A stretch of DNA of 64,000 nucleotides. Source: Dethiobacter sp. (GTDB lineage: Bacteria > Bacillota > Dethiobacteria > Dethiobacterales > Dethiobacteraceae). The stretch covers positions 32,445 to 96,444 of the forward strand of contig JAGXTL010000042.1 in assembly GCA_018333635.1 (NCBI GenBank), in the 5' to 3' direction. Position numbers and translations under genes: made by a program. Of this stretch, positions 53,733 to 62,458 are shown piece after piece. Within the stretch, counting starts at the first letter, position 1. Each line of letters opens with the position of its first letter. Below the pieces are notes generated by a model that was not told the DNA's origin, ran no database searches, and saw only the letters and a list, made by a program, of their open reading frames with translations.

Positions 53733-54842
53733 ATGAAAAAGCAATTACACAGACAGCAAATTATGGCCATTAAGCCCTATGTGCCCGGAAAACCGGTGGA
53801 AGAAGTGGAGCGGGAATTAGGTCTTTCGGGGGTAATTAAGTTGGCTTCCAACGAAAATCCGCTTGGGCCTGCCCCTGCTGCGATCGCCAAGATGCAGGAA
53901 GTAATCGATAAAGTAGCCGTTTATCCTGACGGGAACTGTTTTTATCTGAAAAACGCATTAGCTGAAGCGCTTAACCTGACTCCGGCTCATTTGCTTGTGG
54001 GAAACGGTTCTGATGAAGTGATAAAATTAATTGCGGAAGCCTTTCTTGCGGAAGGGGAGGAAGCGGTGGTGGCCGATCCTACCTTCTCCGAGTATGATTT
54101 TGCCGTCAAAATTATGGGGGGGCAGACTGTAGTTGTCCCGACAAAAAATTATACGCACGACCTGGAAGCCATGGCGGCGGCAGTGACAGAAAAAACAAAG
54201 TTGCTCTTTGTCTGCAACCCTAATAACCCTACCGGTACCAAAGTGGGCAAAGCAGAAGTTAAAACTCTGCTTGATAAGTTGCCGGAAGGAATAATTACCG
54301 TCTTTGATGAGGCGTATTACGAGTATGTGGTCGATGAAGATTTCCCTCAGACGCTCAACTTTGTCAGGGAAGGGCGCAACGTGATTGTCTTGCGCACTTT
54401 CTCGAAGATTTATGGTTTGGCAGGCTTGCGCATTGGCTTTGGCGTTGCTAAGCCGGAATTAATCGGCTTGCTCAGCCGGGTGCGCGAGCCATTTAACGTG
54501 AATATGGTTGCCCAGGCGGCAGCGTTGGCGGCGCTCGGAGATCAAGAGCACCTGCTGCGCAGTCGTCAAATGAATGAGGAAGGCAAGCAGTATCTTTCCA
54601 GGCAGTTTGACAGGCTAGGACTTCCTTTTGTACCCACTCACGCCAACTTTATCTGGGTCAAGAGCAAAGCTGATTGCAAGAACGTATTTATCAAGTTGTT
54701 GCAGCGTGGCGTAATTGTGCGCACCGGCGACATTTTTGGTGCTCCTGATGTTATCCGCGTAACGATTGGCACGTCAGAACAGAATCAACGTTTTATAGAG
54801 GCATTGACGGAAGTATTGACAGAAGAAGGTGTCGTTAGTTAG
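53733..54842 (+). CDS. hisC: Histidinol-phosphate (or aromatic) aminotransferase
   Basis: A 369-residue class I/II PLP aminotransferase. KLASNENPLGPAP and VCNPNNPTG are conserved. RTFSKIYGLAGLRIGF carries the PLP lysine. No other his gene is near. It follows paaK by 12 bases, so transamination of an aromatic amino acid, such as phenylalanine, is an alternative role that would feed arylacetate formation. Confidence 0.88.
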   Translation: MKKQLHRQQIMAIKPYVPGKPVEEVERELGLSGVIKLASNENPLGPAPAAIAKMQEVIDKVAVYPDGNCFYLKNALAEALNLTPAHLLVGNGSDEVIKLIAEAFLAEGEEAVVADPTFSEYDFAVKIMGGQTVVVPTKNYTHDLEAMAAAVTEKTKLLFVCNPNNPTGTKVGKAEVKTLLDKLPEGIITVFDEAYYEYVVDEDFPQTLNFVREGRNVIVLRTFSKIYGLAGLRIGFGVAKPELIGLLSRVREPFNVNMVAQAAALAALGDQEHLLRSRQMNEEGKQYLSRQFDRLGLPFVPTHANFIWVKSKADCKNVFIKLLQRGVIVRTGDIFGAPDVIRVTIGTSEQNQRFIEALTEVLTEEGVVS

Positions 54843-54867
54843 AATTAGGATAAACAACTTAATAGCC

Positions 54868-54968
54868 AGTTCCTGGGGGTGCCGATGGTAAGGCTGAGAG
54901 GCTGGGCGTAATTAGTCGGCCAACCCTTAGAACCTGAGATGGATTATACCAGCGTAGGGAAGGACGGT
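54868..54968 (+). ncRNA. TPP riboswitch
   Basis: The THI element reads GGGGGTGCCGATGG, GGCTGAGAGGCTGGG, CCCTTAGAACCTGAGATGG and ATTATACCAGCGTAGGGAAGG. Thiamine pyrophosphate binding should favour the downstream terminator and shut off thiC. Confidence 0.96.
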
Positions 54969-54989
54969 AAGCGGAGATGTTTAACTAAC

Positions 54990-55028
54990 AGCCGCGGACT
55001 TAAACTGGTTCGCGGCTTATTGTTTTTC
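54990..55028 (+). terminator. Riboswitch-controlled terminator before thiC
   Basis: AGCCGCG (54990-54996) pairs with CGCGGCT (55011-55017), followed by TATTGTTTTT. It lies 22 bases after the TPP element and is its likely expression platform. Confidence 0.8.
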
Positions 55029-55085
55029 CCGCGTCTTACAGAAGGGCGTCACAACTGAGCGAGAAGAGAAGAAAGGGTGTTGAAG

Positions 55086-56384
55086 ATGACTCAGTTAAGC
55101 AAAGCAAGGGCGGGAATTATTACGCCGGAAATGGTGGCGGCTGCTAAGAGAGAAGCTATTTCGCCCGAGCAAGTCAGGCAAGGATTGGTGACCGGTACGG
55201 TGGTGGTGCCGGCAAATATCAACCACTCAGGGCTGGAGCCTTGTGCCATCGGCACTGGGACGCGTACAAAGGTGAACGCCAATATTGGTACTTCCACTGA
55301 TTTTCCTGATCAGGAGGCCGAACTTGAGAAGCTGAGGCAGGTGGTAGCTGCCGGAGCAGATGCGGTAATGGATTTGTCTACCGGGCCGAATATTTCAGCG
55401 ACTCGCCGACGGATTTTGGCTGCTTCGCCGCTTCCGGTGGGGACGGTGCCCATCTATCAGGCCATAGCCGATGCCAACACCCGCTACGGCGCTATGCTGC
55501 AGGTGACGGCTGATGATTTGTTTGCCGTGATTGAGGAACATGCCGCAGATGGCGTTGACTTTATTACTGTGCACTGCGGAGTGACGCGGCAGGTGGTGGA
55601 TGTGTTGCGCAAACGGCGGCGTGTCACCGATATTGTCAGTCGTGGCGGCGCTTTTCTCACCGGCTGGATGCTTCACCATGACTGTGAGAATCCGCTCTAT
55701 GAACGTTATGACGAGTTACTGGAAATTGCGCTTAAATATGATGTGACGCTGAGCCTTGGCGACGGATTGCGTCCCGGCTGTCTGGCAGACGCGACTGACG
55801 GCCCACAGATACAAGAGCTTCTAATCTTGGGGGAGTTGGTAGAGAGAGCTTGGGCTCGAGGGGTGCAGGTGATGGTGGAGGGGCCGGGGCACGTGCCGCT
55901 TCATCAAATCAGGGCCAATGTGGAGCTGCAAAAATCGATTTGCAAAGGTGCGCCTTTTTATGTTTTAGGGCCGCTGGTCACTGATGTGGCGCCCGGCTAT
56001 GATCATATTACCTCTGCCATTGGCGGAGCGCTGGCTGCCTGGGCCGGTGCCGATTTTCTCTGTTATGTGACACCGGCAGAGCACCTTGGGCTGCCGGATG
56101 CCCGTGATGTGCAAGAGGGGATTATTGCCAGTCGGATTGCCGCTCACGCAGCCGATATTGCCAAAGGCCTAGCCGGGGCGCTCGATTGGGATTTAAAAAT
56201 GGCCAAGGCGCGCAAAGCTCTGGACTGGGAGGCCCAAATTAACTTGGCTATTGATCCGGGACATGCGGCAAGGCTGCGGCAAGAAAAAAACCCCGGCCAC
56301 AGGAAAGAGTGTTCCATGTGCGGGGAGTTTTGCGCGATGAAAGTTGTGGCAGAAGCATTGGATACCGACAGAGAGTGCTGTTAA
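55086..56384 (+). CDS. thiC: Phosphomethylpyrimidine synthase
   Basis: A 432-residue radical SAM enzyme that turns aminoimidazole ribotide into hydroxymethylpyrimidine phosphate. [49 protein letters not shown] and [12 protein letters not shown] are typical. The C-terminal [11 protein letters not shown] (CxxCxxxxC) holds the 4Fe-4S cluster. ATG 55086 follows AAAGGG. Confidence 0.96.
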   Translation: MTQLSKARAGIITPEMVAAAKREAISPEQVRQGLVTGTVVVPANINHSGLEPCAIGTGTRTKVNANIGTSTDFPDQEAELEKLRQVVAAGADAVMDLSTGPNISATRRRILAASPLPVGTVPIYQAIADANTRYGAMLQVTADDLFAVIEEHAADGVDFITVHCGVTRQVVDVLRKRRRVTDIVSRGGAFLTGWMLHHDCENPLYERYDELLEIALKYDVTLSLGDGLRPGCLADATDGPQIQELLILGELVERAWARGVQVMVEGPGHVPLHQIRANVELQKSICKGAPFYVLGPLVTDVAPGYDHITSAIGGALAAWAGADFLCYVTPAEHLGLPDARDVQEGIIASRIAAHAADIAKGLAGALDWDLKMAKARKALDWEAQINLAIDPGHAARLRQEKNPGHRKECSMCGEFCAMKVVAEALDTDRECC

Positions 56385-56413
56385 CCGGTTAAGGCAATCG
56401 TCAACTGCCGTTG

Positions 56414-57559
56414 CTATTTGTTTAAAGTGTCTTTCAGTTGCTTTTTGATGGGTTCCAATGCGACTTGCACCTCTCCTGCCATGGCAGAGAGAAAAAGCTG
56501 CGGCAATCGTCCGGCCGTTTCGGCACTGTCACGCATTTGCTCTGTGACATGGTCGCCGCGTCCGCCAATTAAAGTGCCATCCGGCTCATAGACGGGTTGA
56601 GAGAGAGTTTTCCCTACCACATAACCGTGCATTTTTAGCCGTACCACATCTTCGAGCTCCCGACCGCCCTTTGTAAGTTTGCCTTGCAACTGCAGCCAGA
56701 GTTCGCGCAATTCGCCGGTGGGGCTGGAACGGTCATCATCCAACCTGCGGGAAAGCCATTCGTGTGAAAGACCCTTTAGGCTTTGCCAGGAATCCAGCAG
56801 CTTTTTACTGCCGGCGTCCAGTTTTTCCTTGGTGTAATCCATTCCTTCCAAAAGTTCACCTACACCGGCCGCAATCAGCAGCTGGGTCAGGCGGTTTTTC
56901 CCTCTGGCCAAGTCAATGCTTTCACTGGTTACCTTTTCGCCTTTGCGAATGATAGAGGTGCCATCTTCAGCGTTAACGTCCTGGCCTGCTTCTCTGCCTA
57001 AAGCATATTCGATGGCTTTAACTTCAAGAGAGTGAACAATCTGGCGGCCGGAGCGGTCGCTGCTGATGGCTTCAATTTCCCATGATTGTGCCAAATAATC
57101 TTCTGCCACAATAACAAAGTCCCTTCCAAAGTTTTCTACCACCGTCAGGGGCAGCACGAGAGAGACCCGAGTTTTCTCTGTGTTGATAAATAGTTCGGCA
57201 ATGTTCCCGTCTGCCGGATTAAAAGAAAAATCGTCCACCGAGCCTACCAGCGAACCATCTGCCGTTACCACCTTGACAGCAAGCAGTTTCTTTTCTAGCA
57301 ATGAGGCTAGTTCCGGTTGTTGTTGCGCATCTAGCAGGTCTTCTTGCTGCATAAGAGTAATTGCGTCCGGGCCGATACTACGTATTTTCGCATAGGGGAG
57401 AAGTTCAGTTTTTGTTTTCAAGAGCACTCGTTCTCCCACTTCTATAGCTTCTACCCTGCGGCTATTCGGGTTGAATATCAGGCTGTGTACCCGTCCGAGC
57501 CCTTTGCCTTCCTTAAGGTCAATTACAGGCAGACCCACAACTTCACGCGATTTTTTCAC
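56414..57559 (-). CDS. PRC-barrel domain protein
   Basis: A 381-residue protein with PRC-barrel-like domains at residues 1-70 (GLPVIDLKEGKGLGRVHSLIFN) and 90-160 (VTADGSLVGSVDDFSFNP). A mostly helical part follows, ending with a third barrel-like segment near 305-330 (VVGKTLSQPVYEPDGTLIG). The function is unknown; PRC barrels often bind RNA or membrane partners. The start is GTG (57557-57559) after GAGGTG. It is convergent with thiC and divergent from thiL. Confidence 0.83.
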   Translation of the reverse strand: MKKSREVVGLPVIDLKEGKGLGRVHSLIFNPNSRRVEAIEVGERVLLKTKTELLPYAKIRSIGPDAITLMQQEDLLDAQQQPELASLLEKKLLAVKVVTADGSLVGSVDDFSFNPADGNIAELFINTEKTRVSLVLPLTVVENFGRDFVIVAEDYLAQSWEIEAISSDRSGRQIVHSLEVKAIEYALGREAGQDVNAEDGTSIIRKGEKVTSESIDLARGKNRLTQLLIAAGVGELLEGMDYTKEKLDAGSKKLLDSWQSLKGLSHEWLSRRLDDDRSSPTGELRELWLQLQGKLTKGGRELEDVVRLKMHGYVVGKTLSQPVYEPDGTLIGGRGDHVTEQMRDSAETAGRLPQLFLSAMAGEVQVALEPIKKQLKDTLNK

Positions 57560-57712
57560 AATTTTTCACCTCAATTTCTTGGATTTTGGCTTATTTTTAG
57601 TATACCCTAATTTTATTGAGCCAGCAAATTCTCTAGTACAGTTTTTACCTGGATCTCCCTTGCTTGTATTTTTTGTTAATTGAAGCTATAATTAGGGAAT
57701 AGGTGATAATTG

Positions 57713-58723
57713 ATGCAAATAGGTGATTTAGGCGAGCAAGCCCTGATAAAAAAAATAGTTGAACTGTTAGGTTCCAGCTATGCTCCCGGTGAAGTGGGGA
57801 TCGGGGACGACGCGTCTCTTGTAAAGCCGAGTGAAGGGATGTGGCTGCTTACAACCAAGGATCTGTTAGTGGAAGGAGTTCACTTTCTTCTGTCAGCCGG
57901 CTGTGCGGCAGATCTGGGCTATAAGTCGCTTGCTGTAAATGTTAGCGACATTGCTGCCATGGGGGGAGTGCCTCGTCACGCATATATCGGTCTGGCCATT
58001 CCTAGAGCGACTACGGTGGAGTTTATACTTGATTTTTACCTTGGCATTAAGGAAGTGGCCGACAAGTACGGCATGCTTGTAAGTGGCGGCGACACGGTCG
58101 CTTCACCAGGGCCGTTAGTGATCAGTGTGACTGTGCAAGGGGAAGTAAAACGTGAAAACGTACTGCTGCGGAGCGGCGCTTCGCCCGGTGATATTCTTTG
58201 TGTAACAGGATCGCTTGGTGCTTCTGCCGCTGGTCTGGCCATTATTTTGCATCAGCTTAATTGTCCTGAAAACCTGCGCAAGGAGGCGTTTCTCTTTCAT
58301 ACGAGACCTACGCCTCGAGTTGCCGAAGCTGCTTACTTAGCTGAAAGCGGCGGCGTTACCGCTGCTTTGGATATTTCTGACGGACTGCTCAAAGATCTGG
58401 GGGAAATCTGTGAAGCAAGTGGCTGCGGTGCCGTCATTTACGAAGATCTACTCCCCATTCATCGTGCTGCCAGAACAGTGGCTGCGCTGCAGGGCATCTC
58501 ACCGTGGCAGCTGGCGCTTAATGGCGGTGAAGACTATGAGTTGCTCATTTCTGTCAGACCAAGTCACTATGACTTGCTGGCGCAGGGGTATCTTTCCCGT
58601 TTTGCCACTGACTTGCACTCGTTTGGGAAAATATGTGAAGAATCAGGCATTTGGTTGATTAAAAAAGATGGCGAGCGGGAAAAACTAAGTTTCACAGGTT
58701 TTCAGCATTTTAGGGGTGGTTGA
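57713..58723 (+). CDS. thiL: Thiamine-monophosphate kinase
   Basis: A 336-residue AIRS-fold kinase making thiamine pyrophosphate, the ligand of the riboswitch near 54.9 kb. VGIGDDASLV, TKDLLVEGVHF, VNVSDIAAMGG, SGGDTVAS and DISDGLLKDLGEI bind magnesium and ATP. ATG 57713 follows AGGTG. It is the first gene of the tsaE-tsaB-rimI-tsaD run. Confidence 0.94.
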   Translation: MQIGDLGEQALIKKIVELLGSSYAPGEVGIGDDASLVKPSEGMWLLTTKDLLVEGVHFLLSAGCAADLGYKSLAVNVSDIAAMGGVPRHAYIGLAIPRATTVEFILDFYLGIKEVADKYGMLVSGGDTVASPGPLVISVTVQGEVKRENVLLRSGASPGDILCVTGSLGASAAGLAIILHQLNCPENLRKEAFLFHTRPTPRVAEAAYLAESGGVTAALDISDGLLKDLGEICEASGCGAVIYEDLLPIHRAARTVAALQGISPWQLALNGGEDYELLISVRPSHYDLLAQGYLSRFATDLHSFGKICEESGIWLIKKDGEREKLSFTGFQHFRGG

Positions 58724-58726
58724 GGC

Positions 58727-59215
58727 TTGGAAGATGAAATAAGGACCGATAGCGAACAAGAGACGGAGGATCTGGGTGAATCTTTGGGCAGGATACTTTT
58801 TCCCGGAGCAGTTATTCTCCTAAACGGTGAAATCGGTGCCGGTAAAACTGTTTTTGCCCGCGGTGTGGGACGAGGCCTGGGTGTGTATGTACCTATTCAA
58901 AGTCCTACGTTTACATTGATGAATGCTCATAGCGGACGACTGCCTTTCTATCATTTTGATCTTTACCGTCTTAATAGTGAGGAGGAACTGTTTGAGTTGG
59001 GTCTCGATGAGGCGCTGGATGGTGAAGGCGTATCACTGGTAGAATGGGCCGGCAAATTTGCCGACTTTTTTACAATGCCGGCACTCATTGTCTGGATTAC
59101 TTCAGACGGGTCCACAGGCCGGCAGATTTTGTTTCAGGCTGGAACAGAGTCTTATCAGGCTGTTTTACGGCAACTGATTACGGGGGGGCAGGTCGGTGCA
59201 AATCCTGGGAATTGA
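58727..59215 (+). CDS. tsaE: tRNA t6A biosynthesis ATPase TsaE
   Basis: A 162-residue P-loop protein: LNGEIGAGKTVFARGVGRGLG (Walker A, about residues 34-54), SPTFTLMN, YHFDLYRL and VEWAGKF. It works with TsaB and TsaD in threonylcarbamoylation of A37 in tRNA. The start is TTG 58727. It overlaps tsaB by 20 bases. Confidence 0.93.
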   Translation: MEDEIRTDSEQETEDLGESLGRILFPGAVILLNGEIGAGKTVFARGVGRGLGVYVPIQSPTFTLMNAHSGRLPFYHFDLYRLNSEEELFELGLDEALDGEGVSLVEWAGKFADFFTMPALIVWITSDGSTGRQILFQAGTESYQAVLRQLITGGQVGANPGN

Positions 59216-59924
59216 CACAGCGACGCTGGTTTGCAGCGTTGCTCTGGTTTCGGAGAAAGCTACACTTGCCGAATACACTCTGCAAACAAGAAAGACCCAT
59301 TCTGAGCGCTTATTGCCGTTGATTGCCGCTATGCTCAGCCATGTCGGTATAACGCCAAACGAGCTTGATGGGGTGGCTGTGGCTGCCGGACCGGGTTCTT
59401 TTACCGGCTTGCGTATCGGAATGGTGACGGCAAAGACGCTGGGGCAAGCGCTGAATGTGCCTGTGGTGGGAGTTTCCACGCTCGAAGCGCTGGCTGCGCA
59501 GCACCCATTTTTTCCCGGTATCATCTGCCCAATTCTTGATGCCCGGCGAGAGCAGGTTTATAACGGGCTGTTTGTGCCAGGCACACGTCCAGCGCCGCTT
59601 AGCGCTGAACGAGTCTTGCCGCTTTGGGAACTGCTTGCGGAACTTGAGGTGCGTTCCGAAAAAATTCTTTTTGTCGGAGACGGTGTGCCGCCTTACCAGG
59701 CGGCGATCAGAGCGCAGCTTGGCGAGCGAGTCTGTTTAATGCCGCCCGAGGGAAGCATTTGCCGGGCTGCAGCGGTGGCAAGACTGGGACTAGCTGAATT
59801 TGTTCTTAAACACGATTTCTCTTGGCGCGAGTTGATGCCCCGCTACGTCCGTCGTTCAGAGGCGGAGAGAAAGGCGTTGACCTGTGGGGAGGAGGGCAGC
59901 GCCGTCGGTGCACGTGACGATTGA
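59196..59924 (+). CDS. tsaB: tRNA t6A biosynthesis protein TsaB
   Basis: A 242-residue ASKHA-fold protein. ILGIDTATLVCSVAL, HSERLLPLI, GVAVAAGPGSFTGLRIG and PVVGVSTLEALA are typical of TsaB. It dimerises with TsaD. GTG 59196 follows a GGGGGGCAGG stretch inside tsaE. Confidence 0.93.
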   Translation: MQILGIDTATLVCSVALVSEKATLAEYTLQTRKTHSERLLPLIAAMLSHVGITPNELDGVAVAAGPGSFTGLRIGMVTAKTLGQALNVPVVGVSTLEALAAQHPFFPGIICPILDARREQVYNGLFVPGTRPAPLSAERVLPLWELLAELEVRSEKILFVGDGVPPYQAAIRAQLGERVCLMPPEGSICRAAAVARLGLAEFVLKHDFSWRELMPRYVRRSEAERKALTCGEEGSAVGARDD

Positions 59925-60354
59925 ACCAATGCAGGTTTGCCATTTGGAGCGTGTGGTGGCCATTGAGCGAGAGGTTTATCCTTCTCCTTGGTCTAAAAAT
60001 GCCTTTGTTAATGAAATTATGGATAACGGGCTTGCTTCCTACTGGGTAGCTATGATAGAGGAGCAGGTAGTCGGTTACGCCGGGATCTGGACGATTATGG
60101 ACGAAGCGCATCTAACCACGTTGGCTGTTTGTCGCCGGTGGCAGCGGCGAGGCGTGGGGAGTTTGCTGCTGGATCGCTTGCTTGTCGAAGCAAAAGCCTT
60201 AGGCGCAACGCGCATAACTTTAGAAGTAAGAGTTTCCAACGATAAAGCTCAGAAACTTTACAAGAAGTACGGCTTTATGTCGAGCGGTCTGCGACCTAAC
60301 TATTATCATGATGAAGATGCACTAGTTATGTGGCTGGACAATTTGTTGCCGTAA
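59908..60354 (+). CDS. rimI: Ribosomal-protein-alanine N-acetyltransferase RimI
   Basis: A 148-residue GNAT acetyltransferase. VCRRWQRRGVGSLLLDRLL binds acetyl-CoA, and LEVRVSNDKAQKLYKKYGF is the family signature. RimI usually sits with tsaB/tsaD and acetylates ribosomal protein S18. GTG 59908 is 12 bases after AGGAGG; other starts are worse placed. It overlaps tsaB by 17 bases. Confidence 0.92.
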   Translation: MHVTIEPMQVCHLERVVAIEREVYPSPWSKNAFVNEIMDNGLASYWVAMIEEQVVGYAGIWTIMDEAHLTTLAVCRRWQRRGVGSLLLDRLLVEAKALGATRITLEVRVSNDKAQKLYKKYGFMSSGLRPNYYHDEDALVMWLDNLLP

Positions 60355-60399
60355 CTGGGCAGCAAGATTCTCTGGGGTCACCACAAATGGGGGAGAAAG

Positions 60400-61014
60400 A
60401 TGTTTGAAAAACTTTGTGTCAAGTTTTGTCTGCATACACGTGCCGCGCGAATTGTCTTTTTCAGCGCTCTATTTTTTATTACTGCTGTTACTGTGTTAGC
60501 AGCTCTTTATCTCTATGAACCTCAAGCAATAATTCCGCCTCCCGCTATAAGGGATTTTCAGCCCCAGGAATTAGCGGAGGAGTTTCGGCAAGAATTCGGT
60601 GTTACGGAGGGTGATGCGCTTTTTGCGCTTGTAAACAAGCATGCGGTTTTTGGTGATGCAACGCTTCAGCAGTATGTTTTTCTCCGCCGTAAGCAAGGAA
60701 GTAACAGGACGATGACGGCTGGCGAAACAGCGGAGGCTTTTTCCCAGGAGCAGCAACGTTGGCAAACAGTAGCGACAAAACTAGCAACCTCCTCAAGTCC
60801 GATGGTCATTGCTGTGGCCGAAGATCTGACGGAAGCACAGCAATTGGCAAGAGACGGGCTTACACGCTGGGCGCCGCTTATCAATCAAAATATGTTCAAA
60901 GCACGCTCAATGTTTCACGATTTGTCAAAAGTGCTGCTGGCGGAAGAAAAAAGTGAGCAGTATTATGGTGCTACTAGGCTTGGTCGTCTGTTGGAGAAGA
61001 TGGCGTCCAGATAG
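60400..61014 (+). CDS. Unknown membrane-anchored protein in the tsa cluster
   Basis: A 204-residue protein I cannot assign. One N-terminal membrane helix (about residues 17-38) is followed by a Pro-rich linker (AIIPPPAIRDF) and a helical external domain rich in Gln, Glu and Ala (about 55-204). There are no cysteines in the external part. The ATG follows GGGGGAG and the stop is 12 bases before tsaD, so it belongs to the operon. Confidence 0.75.
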   Translation: MFEKLCVKFCLHTRAARIVFFSALFFITAVTVLAALYLYEPQAIIPPPAIRDFQPQELAEEFRQEFGVTEGDALFALVNKHAVFGDATLQQYVFLRRKQGSNRTMTAGETAEAFSQEQQRWQTVATKLATSSSPMVIAVAEDLTEAQQLARDGLTRWAPLINQNMFKARSMFHDLSKVLLAEEKSEQYYGATRLGRLLEKMASR

Positions 61015-61026
61015 GAGTGAGAAGCG

Positions 61027-62052
61027 TTGAAACGAATTCTGATTCTGGGTATAGAGACGTCCTGTGATGAGACGGCCGCAGCTGTGGTTGCAGATGGACA
61101 AATTATACTAAGCAATGTTATTGCCTCCCAGATCGAAGAACATCGCCAGTATGGCGGCGTAGTTCCGGAAATTGCTTCTCGTAAGCATCTGGAAAACGTT
61201 AATGTAGTGCTGGAAAAAGCGCTGCAGGAGGCAGACATCTGCTTTTCTGAGCTTACAGCTATTGCCGTTACGCACGGTCCCGGCTTGGTAGGTGCTTTGC
61301 TGGTGGGTGTAAATGCTGCTAAAACATTGGCATACGCTTTGGGTAAGCCGGTGATAGCCGTAAATCACCTTATCTCTCATGTGGCAGCTAATTATCTTGT
61401 TCACCATGTGCCTTTCCCTGTCGTCTGTTTGGTGGTGTCCGGCGGACACACCAGCCTGCTTCATCTTAACAGTCGTTCGGATGCCGCTCTTTTGGGCAGC
61501 AGCCGAGATGATGCGGCAGGTGAAGCTTTTGATAAGATTGCCCGTATCCTGGGCCTTGGTTATCCGGGCGGTCCCGCTATAGAGCGGGCCGCCGCAAATG
61601 GGGATCCCCGTACATTTCTGTTTCCAAGGGCGTTCACAAACCAAGATCATATTCTGGACTTTTCCTTTTCCGGTCTTAAATCCGCCGTTATTAATACGCT
61701 AAATACCTTAAAGCAACAGGGCAAGGAATATCGGGCAGAAGATGTGGCCGCCAGCTTTCAGCATGCCGCGGTGGAAATTCTGACAGAAAAAACAATATTA
61801 GCGGCTCGTAAGATGCAAGTTCGAACAGTATTGCTTGCCGGTGGGGTGGCGGCCAATAGTTTGCTTCGCCGGCGTTTATCAGAAGCGTTGCAGGCGGAGG
61901 GCTGTGTCCTATTAAACCCGCCGCCGCTTTTGTGTACCGACAACGCAGCGATGGTCGCTGCTGCAGGTTTCGATTTATATGTTCAGCAAAGCTTTGCAGA
62001 GCTCGACTTAAATGCTGCGCCTGTTTTAGACAAAATCTGGCATTTGGGGTAA
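61027..62052 (+). CDS. tsaD: tRNA N6-threonylcarbamoyltransferase TsaD
   Basis: A 341-residue ASKHA enzyme that completes t6A. ILGIETSCDETAAAVV, VVPEIASRKHLENV (metal HxxxH region), VAVNHLISHVAAN, VVSGGHTSLLHL and AGGVAANSLLRR are all present. The start is TTG 61027 after GGAGTGAGAAG. With tsaE and tsaB upstream, the ATP-dependent t6A set is nearly complete; TsaC is not in the window. Confidence 0.96.
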   Translation: MKRILILGIETSCDETAAAVVADGQIILSNVIASQIEEHRQYGGVVPEIASRKHLENVNVVLEKALQEADICFSELTAIAVTHGPGLVGALLVGVNAAKTLAYALGKPVIAVNHLISHVAANYLVHHVPFPVVCLVVSGGHTSLLHLNSRSDAALLGSSRDDAAGEAFDKIARILGLGYPGGPAIERAAANGDPRTFLFPRAFTNQDHILDFSFSGLKSAVINTLNTLKQQGKEYRAEDVAASFQHAAVEILTEKTILAARKMQVRTVLLAGGVAANSLLRRRLSEALQAEGCVLLNPPPLLCTDNAAMVAAAGFDLYVQQSFAELDLNAAPVLDKIWHLG

Positions 62053-62458
62053 GAATGTTACTACGAAAACAAGGCAAATATATTATGTAAGCAAGTTGTG
62101 AATTATGTGGATAAAATTTAACTTTGCGTTAACAAAGAGGGTTATTCTGTGGATAAGTCTGTGGATACTGTGGATTACTTTCTGGAGTTGTTCGGTAATG
62201 GTGGGGGGAATTGTTTAAAAAGGGCAGATTAAAAGCTGGTGAAGCTATTAACATAATTATTTTTCATAAAGTAAAACCATCTTTATTCGACAAAAGGAGT
62301 TGCCTTCTTAGCTTAAGGTTCGACATGATTTTCCTGACGAATACCCTTTGACTGTAGGAGAATAGTTGGGATCTTGTTGAGTTAGGGATAAAAGAGTTTC
62401 AAGAAATTGTGTTCAGACATATATTAACAAGCGGGACGACGCGAAAGAGGGGTCGCTG
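62053..62458. promoter_or_regulatory. DnaA-box cluster and paired Spo0A-box-like sites before murC
   Basis: No gene is visible in these 406 bases. Four head-to-tail DnaA-box-like nonamers occur: TGTGGATAA (62106-62114, 62148-62156; the reverse complement of TTATCCACA), TGTGGATAC (62160-62168) and TGTGGATTA (62169-62177). An AT-rich stretch (62245-62290) follows. Two exact TTCGACA (TGTCGAA inverted) sites lie at 62286-62292 and 62319-62325, 33 bases apart. No dnaA or dnaN is near, so this is better seen as a DnaA/Spo0A-responsive element than as oriC. Confidence 0.55.

Noticed and set aside
53733..54842. Part of a histidine operon
   Set aside because: Only one his-type gene is present and its neighbour is paaK, so a his operon is not supported.
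62053..62458. Chromosomal origin (oriC)
   Set aside because: DnaA boxes are present but dnaA, dnaN, recF, gyrB and rpmH are absent and the neighbours are tsaD and murC. The weaker reading of a DnaA/Spo0A-responsive element is kept.
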